Virus record (IMG/VR): IMGVR_UViG_3300024359_000388
Location: 1 to 23,132 of that record
DNA length: 23,132 bases
Direction: 5' to 3' (one strand)
From: a virus
The position numbers and the translations under genes were made by a program. Below the pieces are notes generated by a model that was not told the DNA's origin, searched no databases, and saw nothing but the letters and a program-made list of their open reading frames with translations. This document shows positions 1 through 10,100 of this stretch, in pieces. Within the stretch, counting starts at the first letter, position 1. Every line of letters starts with the position of its first letter.

Positions 1-2182
1 TACTAAAGCTACGCTAACAGAAGGTAGTAATATAACTATTACTAATGGTAATGGCAGTATAACAATAGCTTCTACTGACCAGCATGTTGGTACAGTAACT
101 TCTGTTACTTCAGGCGATCCAAATACTATAACTATTGTTGGCGGAACATCTGCTACTCCTACTGTAGCTGCTAATACAGCTGCTGTTGCCACTTCTGGAG
201 CCAAACTAGCTACAGGTGGTCAAATAGCAACTTACGTAACTGGATTAAGTGTAACAGATCTAACAGCTCCTACATCTTCTTTTAGTATGAACAGCCAAAA
301 AATCACTGGCTTATTAAATCCAACAGCTAATCAAGAAGCGGCTACAAAAAACTATGTAGATGCTAGTGTCTCTAGTGCAACAGTATTCCAGGGTGATTAT
401 GATGCTACTACAGATCCTGCTACTGGAACTGGAGTATTAACAGGTTTTACTTATGTTGTTACAGTTGCTGGAACAGGAGTTAATAATTTCTGGTCTAGTA
501 CTGTTGATGTAGGTGAATTTATTATAGCTAAGCAAGATAATCCTACTTCAGAATCTAATTGGACAGTTGTTCCTTCTACTGTTGGTTTAGCCACTGCTGG
601 AAATTCAACTACTGCTGTAGCTGGTAAAGCTAGTTTTGATAATTCTTATTTTACTGTAGCTTCAAATGGTTTTACTTCTTTACTTACTGTAGGTGGTCTT
701 ACAGCTGCTAAATACAATAACGCTAATGTAACAGTAGATGTAAAAGGTAGAGTAACCGCAATAGAAGCTGGAACTGACAATGACACTACATATGATTTAC
801 AAGGTATTGGAAGTGGCAACAATGACTCTGGTATTAGTTTAATAGGTGGCACAAATAATGACGATGTATTAATAAAAGGTAGCGGCAGTGTTACAACTTC
901 TCAAAGTAATAACATAATAACTATTGATGGAACTGATACTACATATTCAGAATTTACTAATTCAAGCGAAGGTTTAGTGCCTAGCCCAGGTGGTAGTGGT
1001 AATAGTATTAAATTCTTAAATGAAGATGGGACTTTTAAAGTTCCTAGTTATACTACATATCCATTATTTTACGATACTAACAATAATCCAGCCGCTCAAA
1101 ACGGTTTAGTACCTGCTCCAGCTGCTAATGAAACTACTAAGTTTTTAAAAGGTGATGGTACTTGGGGCTCTCCAGCTGCTGGAAGTGATACAACTTATAC
1201 TATAAGTATAGGCCAAAACTCAGGTAGCGATTCAAATCCTGAAGTTATACTAACTGGTAGCGATTCTACAACTGATACAATAGTATTCACAGGCGGAACT
1301 GATATTTCAGTTACTAGAGTAGATGATAATAATTTAACTATAGCTTCTACAGCTACTGCTTATAGTTTACCTTTAGCAGCTGATGGAACTAGAGGTGGTA
1401 TACAAATTGGAGCTACTGGCTTAGGGACTAAAGAATATGCAGTTCAATTAAGCTCGGAAAAAGCTTTTGTAAATGTTCCTTGGACAGATACTACAGATAA
1501 TGCCGATGGTACAACTGGTCAATTACAATATACTACTGGAAACGGCGTTTTTGCGGCTACATCTGATATGGTTTATACAACTGATCAGTTAAAAGTTCAA
1601 AACACTCTTTACTTAGATGGTAATGGATCTGACGCTGGTATAGTTAAACTAGGCTGTGAATCTGCTGGAGCAAATCATTATGTAGGCTTAGAAGGTCCAA
1701 CTCACGCGGGTAGTAATAGTTATATTATTAAATTTCCAGATCCTGATCCTTCAGTTGGTAAAATACTAAAAGTAAGTAGTTTTGCTAATGATAAAGCGGT
1801 TATGGAGTGGGCTGATGCAGGAGGTACTGTAACAGAAAGTTTTATAATAGCTGCTTCAGATGAAACAACAGATTTAGCTACAGGTACAGCTAAGGCTACT
1901 TTTAGAATGCCTTATGCATTTACTTTAACAGCTGTCAGAGCAAGTGTTACCACTGCTCCAGCAGGATCAGCAATAACAGTAGGTATAAATCAAAACGGAA
2001 CTAGTATATTAAGTACTGATATAACAATAGCCGATGGATCAAAAACATCTGTAGGAGGAACAGCTCCAGTAATAAGCACTTCAGCTTTAGCAGACGACGC
2101 AGAAATCACAATAGACATAGACACAATAGGTAGTAGTACAGCAGGAACTGGACTAAAAGTTACTTTAATAGGAAATCAATAA
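1..2182 (+). CDS. Tail-fibre-like protein, 5' truncated by window
   Basis: The reading frame is open from the window edge (first whole codon at base 2), so the ATG at 287 is internal and the gene begins outside the window; 726 residues are visible. The protein is rich in Thr, Ser, Gly, Asn and Asp, as in beta-structured phage fibres. A fibre-type motif ATKNYVDA lies just after base 340. Two copies of a GLVPxP...KFLxxDGT(F/W) unit follow at 971-1045 and 1103-1174; such units are common in tail fibres. The last ~115 residues, from about 1838, form a distinct beta-rich tip (FRMPYAFTLTAVRAS, then ADDAEITIDID and VTLIG near the end), a C-terminal domain type I recall from many phage fibres. The role is presumably host attachment at the virion surface. 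The LamG genes follow 9 bp downstream. Family-level call good; receptor unknown. Confidence 0.8.
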   Translation, partial: TKATLTEGSNITITNGNGSITIASTDQHVGTVTSVTSGDPNTITIVGGTSATPTVAANTAAVATSGAKLATGGQIATYVTGLSVTDLTAPTSSFSMNSQKITGLLNPTANQEAATKNYVDASVSSATVFQGDYDATTDPATGTGVLTGFTYVVTVAGTGVNNFWSSTVDVGEFIIAKQDNPTSESNWTVVPSTVGLATAGNSTTAVAGKASFDNSYFTVASNGFTSLLTVGGLTAAKYNNANVTVDVKGRVTAIEAGTDNDTTYDLQGIGSGNNDSGISLIGGTNNDDVLIKGSGSVTTSQSNNIITIDGTDTTYSEFTNSSEGLVPSPGGSGNSIKFLNEDGTFKVPSYTTYPLFYDTNNNPAAQNGLVPAPAANETTKFLKGDGTWGSPAAGSDTTYTISIGQNSGSDSNPEVILTGSDSTTDTIVFTGGTDISVTRVDDNNLTIASTATAYSLPLAADGTRGGIQIGATGLGTKEYAVQLSSEKAFVNVPWTDTTDNADGTTGQLQYTTGNGVFAATSDMVYTTDQLKVQNTLYLDGNGSDAGIVKLGCESAGANHYVGLEGPTHAGSNSYIIKFPDPDPSVGKILKVSSFANDKAVMEWADAGGTVTESFIIAASDETTDLATGTAKATFRMPYAFTLTAVRASVTTAPAGSAITVGINQNGTSILSTDITIADGSKTSVGGTAPVISTSALADDAEITIDIDTIGSSTAGTGLKVTLIGNQ
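971..1174 (+). repeat. Two-copy fibre repeat inside the tail-fibre gene
   Basis: Two in-frame units, at 971-1045 (25 codons) and 1103-1174 (24 codons), encode GLVPSPGGSGNS-IKFLNEDGTFKVP and GLVPAPAANETT-KFLKGDGTWGSP. The spacing and shared GLVPxP and KFLxxDGT cores indicate a tandem structural repeat of a beta-rich fibre shaft. It is a protein-level repeat, with the DNA diverged between copies. Confidence 0.75.
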
Positions 2183-2191
2183 AATATACTA

Positions 2192-2836
2192 ATGAGTATT
2201 TTTTTAATAAATCCATATATATACCAAGTTACAGGTACTCCAGTAGAGCGAATAGCTAATATGGAAGCTATGTCATTTAATGGGACAGATCAATATGTGG
2301 ATGCTGGTTCTGCTTCTCTAAATTCTAATGAAGGTGCAGTTTTAGCTTGGATTAAAACAAGCTACACAAGTGATTTTCAAATAATTACTGCTATAGATAA
2401 CCAATTACAATGCAGAGTATTAACAACTGGTGAAATTAGATTAATATTATATCACGGTGGTTCTTTTACAACTCTTAATAGTACAGAAATAGTTAATGAC
2501 GGTGATTGGCATCACGTAGCATTTACTTATAATAGTTCAGGTATGAATATTTACATAGATGGCTCAAGTATTAGTAATTCGGTAGATGTTACTCCATTAA
2601 CTACAGCAACAGATAATTTTTTAATTGGAGCAAGAAGAATTTCTGGTACTCTAAGCAAATATTTTAATGGCTCTATTGACGAAGTAGCAATTTTTAATAA
2701 AGCATTATCAGCTAGTAAAATACAACAAATATACGACGCTACAGCAGTAGTAGATGGTGTACCACAAACAGCAAACTTATTTACAGGTGGACTGTCGTCC
2801 TCTCTTGTATATTGGAACCGAATGGGAGATAGTTAA
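2192..2836 (+). CDS. Single LamG-domain (lectin-like) virion protein
   Basis: This 214-residue protein is essentially one LamG / concanavalin A-like jelly-roll domain (about residues 24-185). The diagnostic pattern is visible: MSFNGTDQYVDAG at the start, VLAWIK, DGDWHHVAFTY, IYIDG, then the closing GSIDEVAIFNKALSASKIQ helix-turn. There is no signal peptide or membrane segment. The tail ends in QTAN...LVYWNRMGDS, and the 1416-residue gene downstream ends almost the same way (QTAD...VAWYRMGD), so the two are paralogues. LamG domains usually bind carbohydrate or protein ligands; here, beside a tail-fibre gene, host-surface glycan binding is the likely role (inference). Start ATG 2192 follows an A/T-rich leader with no Shine-Dalgarno sequence. 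Confidence 0.8.
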   Translation: MSIFLINPYIYQVTGTPVERIANMEAMSFNGTDQYVDAGSASLNSNEGAVLAWIKTSYTSDFQIITAIDNQLQCRVLTTGEIRLILYHGGSFTTLNSTEIVNDGDWHHVAFTYNSSGMNIYIDGSSISNSVDVTPLTTATDNFLIGARRISGTLSKYFNGSIDEVAIFNKALSASKIQQIYDATAVVDGVPQTANLFTGGLSSSLVYWNRMGDS

Positions 2837-2846
2837 ATTATAGAAT

Positions 2847-5800
2847 ATGTCAGCAAAGTATAAAAGTCCAAGTTTTTTATTACCTAACGAGTTAAATACC
2901 TCAGCTAACCCAGCTAATGATACCGGTGTCAATAGTTTGTATTCTATGGACTTTGATGGGGGTAGCGAAACCATATCTTTAAATACATCAACTATTTCTT
3001 TTGCAGATAGTTTTAGTATTTCAATGTGGATTAATCCTTCCTCATTATCTGGATTTCAAATGTTATTTAGTGGTTCTGGATATAGCGGAGGAAGTGCAAT
3101 TGGACATTATATATATAATAATACTGTTAGAACTTATGCTTCTGCAAGTGGGAGTGCCACACAAATTTTTCAATCTTCAGCTTTGTTAAGTACAGGTAGT
3201 TGGACACATATAGTAATACAAAGAGAAAAAGGAACTAATTGGGAAATGTGGATTGATGGTGTTTTAGAAGAAACTAACACTTCAGCAAGATTAACAGATG
3301 ATTTAACAAGTGCAAATAGCACTATTGCCAAACATTATAATAATAGTAGTTATAATTTTAACGGCAAAATAGACGAAGTAGCTATATTTAATAGAGCTTT
3401 AGATTCTACAGAGATAGCTGCACTATATGGAGGGACTAGTCCCAACATATATCCATCTAACATAATGGCTTCAAATTTAAATCCTATAGCTTATTATCCA
3501 TTAGGCGAGCAAGCACAAAACTCTGGGTATCCTTCAGCTACAGGAAACGAATGGCAATTTCCAAATGGTGTATTGCAAGATTATGTAATGGATTTTGATG
3601 GAAGTACGGATTATATAGATGCTGGTTCTTCAGCTGGCGTTGTTGGAACAGGAGTTAGAACTTTTTCAATGTGGTTAAAAACATCTAATACTGGCGGTCA
3701 AACTATACTTAGTACAAGAAATCAATCAACTGATGATGGGTGGGTTATACAAATAACAAGTACTACTGTACAGTTTTTTAATGAAAAAAATAATAAAATG
3801 ATATATACAACATTGTCACCAACTTTATCAAATGGAAGTTGGCATAATGTTGTAATTATAAGAGGTGGTTCAACAGCAACCAATGCTATTTATGTAGATG
3901 GAAATTCTATAAATTTGACAATAAACACCGAGAACGGAACTTCACCAGAAAGCAGCTCTAATCTTTCGATAGGTTCTACAATTACAAGTTCAAGTACTCC
4001 AGGATTTTTTAATGGTGAATTATCAAATTTAGCTATATGGAACTCTGACCAATCAACCAACATAGATAACATATATAACAACGGCTCTCCTCAAACAGCT
4101 TATACAGTTACTCCACAAAACTGGTGGAAACTAAATGCAGATTCTGTTTATACGCCTAGTGCACCTAATTACACAAAGGCTTTAGATTTTGTAGCTTCAG
4201 AGTCAGATTATATAGATGCTGGCTCTTCGATTGGTTTAATTGGAACAGGAGTTAGGACTTTTTCAGTATGGTTAAAAACATCCAGTAATGCAATACAAAC
4301 TATTTTAGGTACAAGAAACGTAAATACTGACGGCTGGGTTATTCAATGGAACGGCCCAAGTACTGGTGTATTATTTTATAGGCCTGGTGGAGTAAATAAT
4401 GGCATATATTCAACAACAGGAAATGCCGCAAATTTAACTGATGGTAATTGGCATCATCTTGTAATAGTTAGGGCTGGTACTGGTAATAATAAAATATATG
4501 TCGATGGAGTTTCTCAAACTTTAAATACGGCGTTTGGAGATGAAAACTTAACAGACCCACAAAGCTCTAAAAATTTATTAATAGGAGCTGGATATACTAC
4601 TGGAGGAGCTTTATTTAGATATTTTGATGGTGAAATATCTAATTTAGCTATATATAACTCAGCTTTATCTGCTTCACAAGTTTCAACTCTATTTAATTTT
4701 GGTACTCCAGAAACTAATATATCTTTTTCTCCTCAAGCTTGGTGGAAACTAGATGATCAAAACGCAATAACAGATTCTTCTGGTAATGGATATACAGGAA
4801 CTAATAATGGCGCTACAGACATCTCCTCTGGAGTGGCTGTCACCCCATCTTGGAAAATACCAAGTGCACTTACTATTCCAACTGTAAATTATACAACAGC
4901 TTTAGATTTTAATAGAAGTGAATATGACAACTTAAACACTACAGCTGTAACAGACTTCGACACAGGTGATGTTTCTTTTTCTGTTTGGGTTTTCAAAGAT
5001 GATAGCTCAACTTCTGGAATGGTGTTTAGTAATTCTTTCAATAGCGGCAAAGCAGGGATTACTGTAGCTATTAATGATCTAGAAAGAGTTTCAATAAAAA
5101 GAAGTACAAGAACACACGCGAAAGATAGTGGTTATAGAAATTTTGGTTTTACAACTAATAAATGGCATCAAATAGCCTTTACTTATAATGACTCAACACA
5201 TACTTTAAGAACGTTTTTAGATGGTCAATTTAAACAAGAATTTTCAGCTCCGTCAGCTACTCTTGTTGCTAGTACTGATGTTTGTGTTGGAGGTAGAGGA
5301 CCTGGCGCTACAAATGCAGCTCTTTTTTTTGATGGTAAAATAAGTAATTTAACAATATTTAATTCCAAGCTAGAAGATAGCGATATAAACACTTTATATA
5401 ACAGCGGGCAACCTCTTAGTGATTTATCTTCATTTACTACTCTTGCTACTTGGTGGAAATTAGATAATTTGACTACTGGAATACAAGATTCTGCTGGATC
5501 AATAAATTTAACTAATGATGGAGCTACAAAAGTAACTTCAGATGTATATGCAGAAAACATTCCAGTAAATGGAGTAAGTACAACTTTACCAAGTACAGCT
5601 TTACAACAAAGTGATTTACAATTTGATTCACCTTATAGTAACTATAGTTTAAGTTTTGATGGAACAGGAGATTATATAGATTGTGGTGCAATATCTCAAA
5701 TTCCTTCAGCAACAAATTTAACAGTTTCTTGCTGGTTAAATGCAAATATTATTACAACAAATCAAGTTGTTTGGGGTGATGACTCAAGTAGTTATATTTT

Positions 5801-7097
5801 TTCTTTTGAGTTTGCTGGAACAGCTAATAAAATGTATTTTGAATATGCTCCTGGATATGCTTCTATAGCTTTAAACTCTGTGATAACAGTAGGTACTTGG
5901 CATCACGTTGTAATGGTTTATGATGCAAGTGGTTCTGCTAATACTGATAAAATTAAATTTTATATAGATGGAGTTGATAAAAGTTCTTCTATGTCTTATT
6001 TTGGTAATATACCGTTATCATTAAGTCCAAGTATAGGTGATTTTTTAATAGGATATGGTACAGCTTATAGTAAGTATTTTAATGGTAACATAGATGAAAC
6101 TTCAATATTTAATTATAGTTTGTCAGAAGCTCAAGTATTAGAAATATATAATAATGGTAGACCAAAAGATTTAAGTACTTTCTCTGGAACTGCACCTATT
6201 TCTTGGTGGAGACTTGGTGAAAATGCTTATTTCGACAATAATTCATTTGTTGTTCCTAACTCAATTACTGGAGCGCCTAATGGTGTTGGCTCTGGTACTA
6301 TTACTACAATGATTTCAGCTGATGCACCTGGAACTTATGCAAATGGTATAGGAACAAATTTAGACATCTTAGATCGTGTAGGAGATGCACCTTTATCAAC
6401 CTCTAACTCTCAGAGTTATAATATGATTCCAAGTGATATTAGCCCTTATGTACCTGCATATGTAGGTAATCAAATAGCTAATAATTTTAGTATGACGTTT
6501 GATGGGGTAAATGATTATTTTACAACTGGTAATACTTTTTCTACTTTTGATGGATTAAGTAAGTTAAGTATTTCAATGTGGGTTAAATGGGATAATGTTT
6601 CTTCTTATAGAATTTTAGCATCAGTAACAAGAGACTCTAATGCAAATAATTTTGTTTGGATGCTATGTAATATAGATAACCATTTAAGATTTTTTGCAAG
6701 TACTACTTCAGAATACTGTTATAGTAACTATGTATTAACCGCAAACACTTGGACTCACGTTGCGGTAACCATGGATAAAACACAATCAACACAGGCGAAT
6801 AAGTGTAAAATATTTATCAATGGAGTTGACGAGACTTTAAATAATACAAACAATATAAATTCAAGTCCTTTACAAACTTCTAATTCACCATTATATATAG
6901 GAGAAAATCAAAACGGGAAATACAATCCAATGCTTGGAGAAATTGACGAAGTAGCAATATTCGATACAGCTTTAAATGCTGGACAAATTTATAATGATAT
7001 TTACCAACCGACTGCAACAGGAACTAACCAAACAGCAGATTTCGTAAATAATCCAAACTTACCTAATCCGGTAGCTTGGTACAGAATGGGAGATTAA
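2847..7097 (+). CDS. Six-LamG-domain giant receptor-binding-like protein
   Basis: This 1416-residue protein has six LamG-type domains, at roughly residues 32-195, 246-412, 444-615, 683-850, 934-1100 and 1215-1385. Each carries a (M/L)xFDG-like opening strand, FS(V/M/I)xW, a Trp-His pair in the third quarter (NWHHLVIV, TWHHVVMVY, TWTHVAVT), an (Y/F)I(D/N)G turn and a closing G(K/E/N)I(D/S)(E/N) x(A/S/T)IFN segment. Linkers carry WWKL(D/N) or WWRLGE and YNNGxP signatures. Domains 2 and 3 are a visible DNA duplication. The N-terminus (MSAKYKSPSFLLPNELN) resembles that of the next gene (MSTKFLSPGWRMPRNAN), suggesting a common virion-attachment peptide. No catalytic motif was recognised. Probable function is multivalent adhesion to host surface glycans; the domain call is firm, the ligand unknown. 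Confidence 0.82.
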   Translation: MSAKYKSPSFLLPNELNTSANPANDTGVNSLYSMDFDGGSETISLNTSTISFADSFSISMWINPSSLSGFQMLFSGSGYSGGSAIGHYIYNNTVRTYASASGSATQIFQSSALLSTGSWTHIVIQREKGTNWEMWIDGVLEETNTSARLTDDLTSANSTIAKHYNNSSYNFNGKIDEVAIFNRALDSTEIAALYGGTSPNIYPSNIMASNLNPIAYYPLGEQAQNSGYPSATGNEWQFPNGVLQDYVMDFDGSTDYIDAGSSAGVVGTGVRTFSMWLKTSNTGGQTILSTRNQSTDDGWVIQITSTTVQFFNEKNNKMIYTTLSPTLSNGSWHNVVIIRGGSTATNAIYVDGNSINLTINTENGTSPESSSNLSIGSTITSSSTPGFFNGELSNLAIWNSDQSTNIDNIYNNGSPQTAYTVTPQNWWKLNADSVYTPSAPNYTKALDFVASESDYIDAGSSIGLIGTGVRTFSVWLKTSSNAIQTILGTRNVNTDGWVIQWNGPSTGVLFYRPGGVNNGIYSTTGNAANLTDGNWHHLVIVRAGTGNNKIYVDGVSQTLNTAFGDENLTDPQSSKNLLIGAGYTTGGALFRYFDGEISNLAIYNSALSASQVSTLFNFGTPETNISFSPQAWWKLDDQNAITDSSGNGYTGTNNGATDISSGVAVTPSWKIPSALTIPTVNYTTALDFNRSEYDNLNTTAVTDFDTGDVSFSVWVFKDDSSTSGMVFSNSFNSGKAGITVAINDLERVSIKRSTRTHAKDSGYRNFGFTTNKWHQIAFTYNDSTHTLRTFLDGQFKQEFSAPSATLVASTDVCVGGRGPGATNAALFFDGKISNLTIFNSKLEDSDINTLYNSGQPLSDLSSFTTLATWWKLDNLTTGIQDSAGSINLTNDGATKVTSDVYAENIPVNGVSTTLPSTALQQSDLQFDSPYSNYSLSFDGTGDYIDCGAISQIPSATNLTVSCWLNANIITTNQVVWGDDSSSYIFSFEFAGTANKMYFEYAPGYASIALNSVITVGTWHHVVMVYDASGSANTDKIKFYIDGVDKSSSMSYFGNIPLSLSPSIGDFLIGYGTAYSKYFNGNIDETSIFNYSLSEAQVLEIYNNGRPKDLSTFSGTAPISWWRLGENAYFDNNSFVVPNSITGAPNGVGSGTITTMISADAPGTYANGIGTNLDILDRVGDAPLSTSNSQSYNMIPSDISPYVPAYVGNQIANNFSMTFDGVNDYFTTGNTFSTFDGLSKLSISMWVKWDNVSSYRILASVTRDSNANNFVWMLCNIDNHLRFFASTTSEYCYSNYVLTANTWTHVAVTMDKTQSTQANKCKIFINGVDETLNNTNNINSSPLQTSNSPLYIGENQNGKYNPMLGEIDEVAIFDTALNAGQIYNDIYQPTATGTNQTADFVNNPNLPNPVAWYRMGD
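3609..4283 (+). repeat. Nucleotide-level duplication between LamG domains 2 and 3
   Basis: Bases 3609-3686 and 4206-4283 align without gaps, with 12 differences in 78 positions. The offset is 597 bases (199 codons), so the frame is kept. Both encode DYIDAGSS..G..GTGVRTFS plus (M/V)WLKTS. Similarity continues more weakly along the two domains. This is a relatively recent in-frame duplication of a whole lectin module; the other four domains in the gene have diverged much further. Confidence 0.8.
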
Positions 7098-7109
7098 TAA
7101 AATAAAAAT

Positions 7110-10100
7110 ATGAGTACAAAATTTTTAAGTCCAGGCTGGCGAATGCCAAGAAATGCTAATCAGAGTAAATTTAGTAACTATTCTATGGACTTTGATTCTG
7201 CAAGTAGTGATAAAATAACAGGAACAGGTGCTTTAATATCTGGAAATGAACCAAGAAGTTTTTCTTTATGGTACAAAACAACTTTGTCTACTCCTATGAT
7301 TCCATTTTCTTTAGGTAATCCAGATTCAACTTTAGGTGGTACAAATACACAATTTGCATATTGTATTAATAGGCAAAACTCAACAACTCGAGCTGCAATA
7401 TTTGGAAGAGGCAACGATGTTTCACCAATAACAGTTCCAGCAACTAATGACGGAAATTGGCATCATTTAGTAGTGACTTACGACCAAGTTTCTTTAAAAG
7501 TTTATATTGATGGAAGTTTAGAAGCGACTCCAAGTTTACCTTCTCTTAATTATTCAACTAATAATGGTTTTAGTATTGGCGGGTGGAGTGTAAATGATAG
7601 AAAATTTGATGGACAAATAGACGGAGTAGCAATTTTCAATTACCCTCTTTCTTCAAGCCAAATAACAACTCTTTGGGGCGGTGGAACATCCGTTTCAAAC
7701 CCTATGGCTTTACCAAGTCCACCTATCGCTTATTATCCTTTAGGTAAATCTGCTTGGAACGGAAATTATTTAGCTGAAAACAATGCAATTGGAGATTATG
7801 TTTTTGATTTTAATGGTAGTAGTAAAATACGTTGTGGAACAGCTAGCACCTACAATGAGTTTTGTTTATCTGCTTGGATAAAAAAAGATTCTACTGCTCC
7901 AAATTATGCTGGTATTTTTGGAACAAGAAATTCAACTGCTGTACAGTTTCCTTATTTGCTTTCTCTTGATAATACGGGAAAAGTTAGATTGATAGCAGGC
8001 GGAAATACAAGTGTATTGAGTGATAGTGCAATAAACAATGATACTTGGTACCACGTTGTTGGTTTAGGAGATGGCACTAACTTAAAACTGTACATTAACG
8101 GACAACTACAAACAGCAACAGCAACTTATACTACACAATCTGCAAATAATGATTTAGTGATTGGAGGTCAATTTGATACTGACTCATCTTCTTTATGGGT
8201 TGGAGAAATTTCAAATGCTCAAATATGGGATACATCATTATCATCTACAGAAATAGAAACTCTTTATAATAATGGCTCACCAATAAGAACTTTATCTAAT
8301 ATACCTCAGAACTCTAATATTCAAGGATGGTGGAAATTAGATGCTTCTGATACTTATGATTCTTCTACAGGAAATTGGACGATTGAAGACCACGCTGGTT
8401 CTAACGATGGCACAAGCTCAGGAATGTCTCAAGCAAACCTTGTTCAAAGTGACTTACAAACAGTTGCGCCTTATAGTAAATATGCTATGAATTTTCTTGG
8501 AACAGATAATGATTATATAGATTGTGGTAATTCTGCATTAACAGCTATTTCAGGGGGCTCTACAACTTTAACCACCACTATGACTATTTCAACTTGGTTC
8601 AAGCTTGGTTCATCTTCAGCAAGTAAAGGTTTAGTAGGTTTCGGTGACTTAAACAACAACTATGGAGGTTTAGCTATTAGACACGAATCAGGTGTATTTA
8701 GCTTTTTAAGGAGTAATCAGCATATGGTTTCTGGAGGTTATAGCTTTTCAGATACAACAAATTGGCATAATATGGTTTTTGTTTATGATCCAAATAGTGC
8801 AAGTAATTGCAAAGTTTATATTGATTCTGTAAATGTAAATTTAAGTTTTGTAAACGTTGGGGATGTTAGTCTTGAAAATAAAAAGCTAACAATTGGAGCT
8901 TATTATGGACTTTCTGACACTTTCACAGGTGAGCTTTCAAATTTTTCAACTTGGAATGCTGCTTTAACATCTGCACAAGTATCAGAAATTTACAATGAAG
9001 GCCTTCCTAGTAATTTAAATTCACATTCTGCATATTCTAACCTTGTTTCTTGGTGGCAGTTAGGTGAAAACAGTAGTTTTACAGGCGGTTGGATATTTGC
9101 AGACGAAAAGGGAAGTAATAATGGAGATGGTCAAAATATGACTGAAGCAAAACTAACAAATGGCGTAGGCACAACAGCTAATGGAGTATCTAGCGGAATG
9201 TCAGAAGGTAATTTAGTAGGTGATGCACCATATAGTACGGCAAATGCAATATCAAGTGGGATGAGTGTTGTGTCAAGAGTTACAGATGTAGCTCCAACGC
9301 CTCCTCTATTATTAGATGATTATGGAACAGATGCCTTATTAGCTGTATCTATGAGAAAGCTTAGAACAAATTATACTGGTTTTTCTATGAGAATACAAAG
9401 ACGAGGCACAGCTGGTTCAACAGGAACCGCAGATGACCAAGCGGATTTACATTTTGATAGTAATGATTACACATCTTTAGATAGTCCAATAACAGCTGTC
9501 ACATCTGGTGTTTTATCTACTACATTAGGAGAGTTTTGTGCGGCTCCTGGGTATAGTAATCCTGATTCAATGCCATCTGCTGATACTGTAGAAGTTGTTA
9601 AATTTTATAATCAAACACAGAACACAGCAATAACTCAATTTTCTGGTGGATCATTCCAGCTTAATGAACTTGTTACAAATGGTGTTTTAGAAACTATAAC
9701 AAGAGGCGGTAGTACGTTTGTAGCATTAAATTGTGCTTATAGAGAAAATTATGCAGTTGTTCCAGGCACAAGTGTTATGGGGGGAACGCCTTTGAGTACA
9801 TTTACAGTTACTAATGTAAAAGACCCTGCTGGTGGTTTTACTTTTGAAGGTGTTTCTATTACTCCTACAGCTTATAATATTCCAGCAAGTGAAATTTTAT
9901 ATGATGATACTACAGACCAATTAGAATTAAATAACAGTGTAAATTCAAATCAAATTTTAAGCTCAACAAATACATTTGCAACAGATACACCATATTTATT
10001 CAGTGTTCTAATACAAGATGCACCAGATACAACTGCATATTATGTAAACAATACTTTACAAGCATCAAGAACAAATTTTACTCATCCAAACAAATCAAGT

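Noticed and set aside
287-289. ATG as the true start of the tail-fibre gene
   Set aside because: The same frame is open all the way to the window edge and encodes fibre-like sequence (for example GTVTSVTSGDPNTITIVGG), so the gene is simply cut by the window.
3609-4283. CRISPR-like or insertion-sequence repeat
   Set aside because: The repeat pair is in frame, encodes the same lectin module, lacks regular spacers or terminal inverted repeats, and is explained by domain duplication.
5225-5560. Minus-strand open frame of 111 codons, and the other minus-strand frames
   Set aside because: All lie within well-supported + strand genes, have no family resemblance, and would conflict with clear LamG, portal, scaffold or capsid coding.
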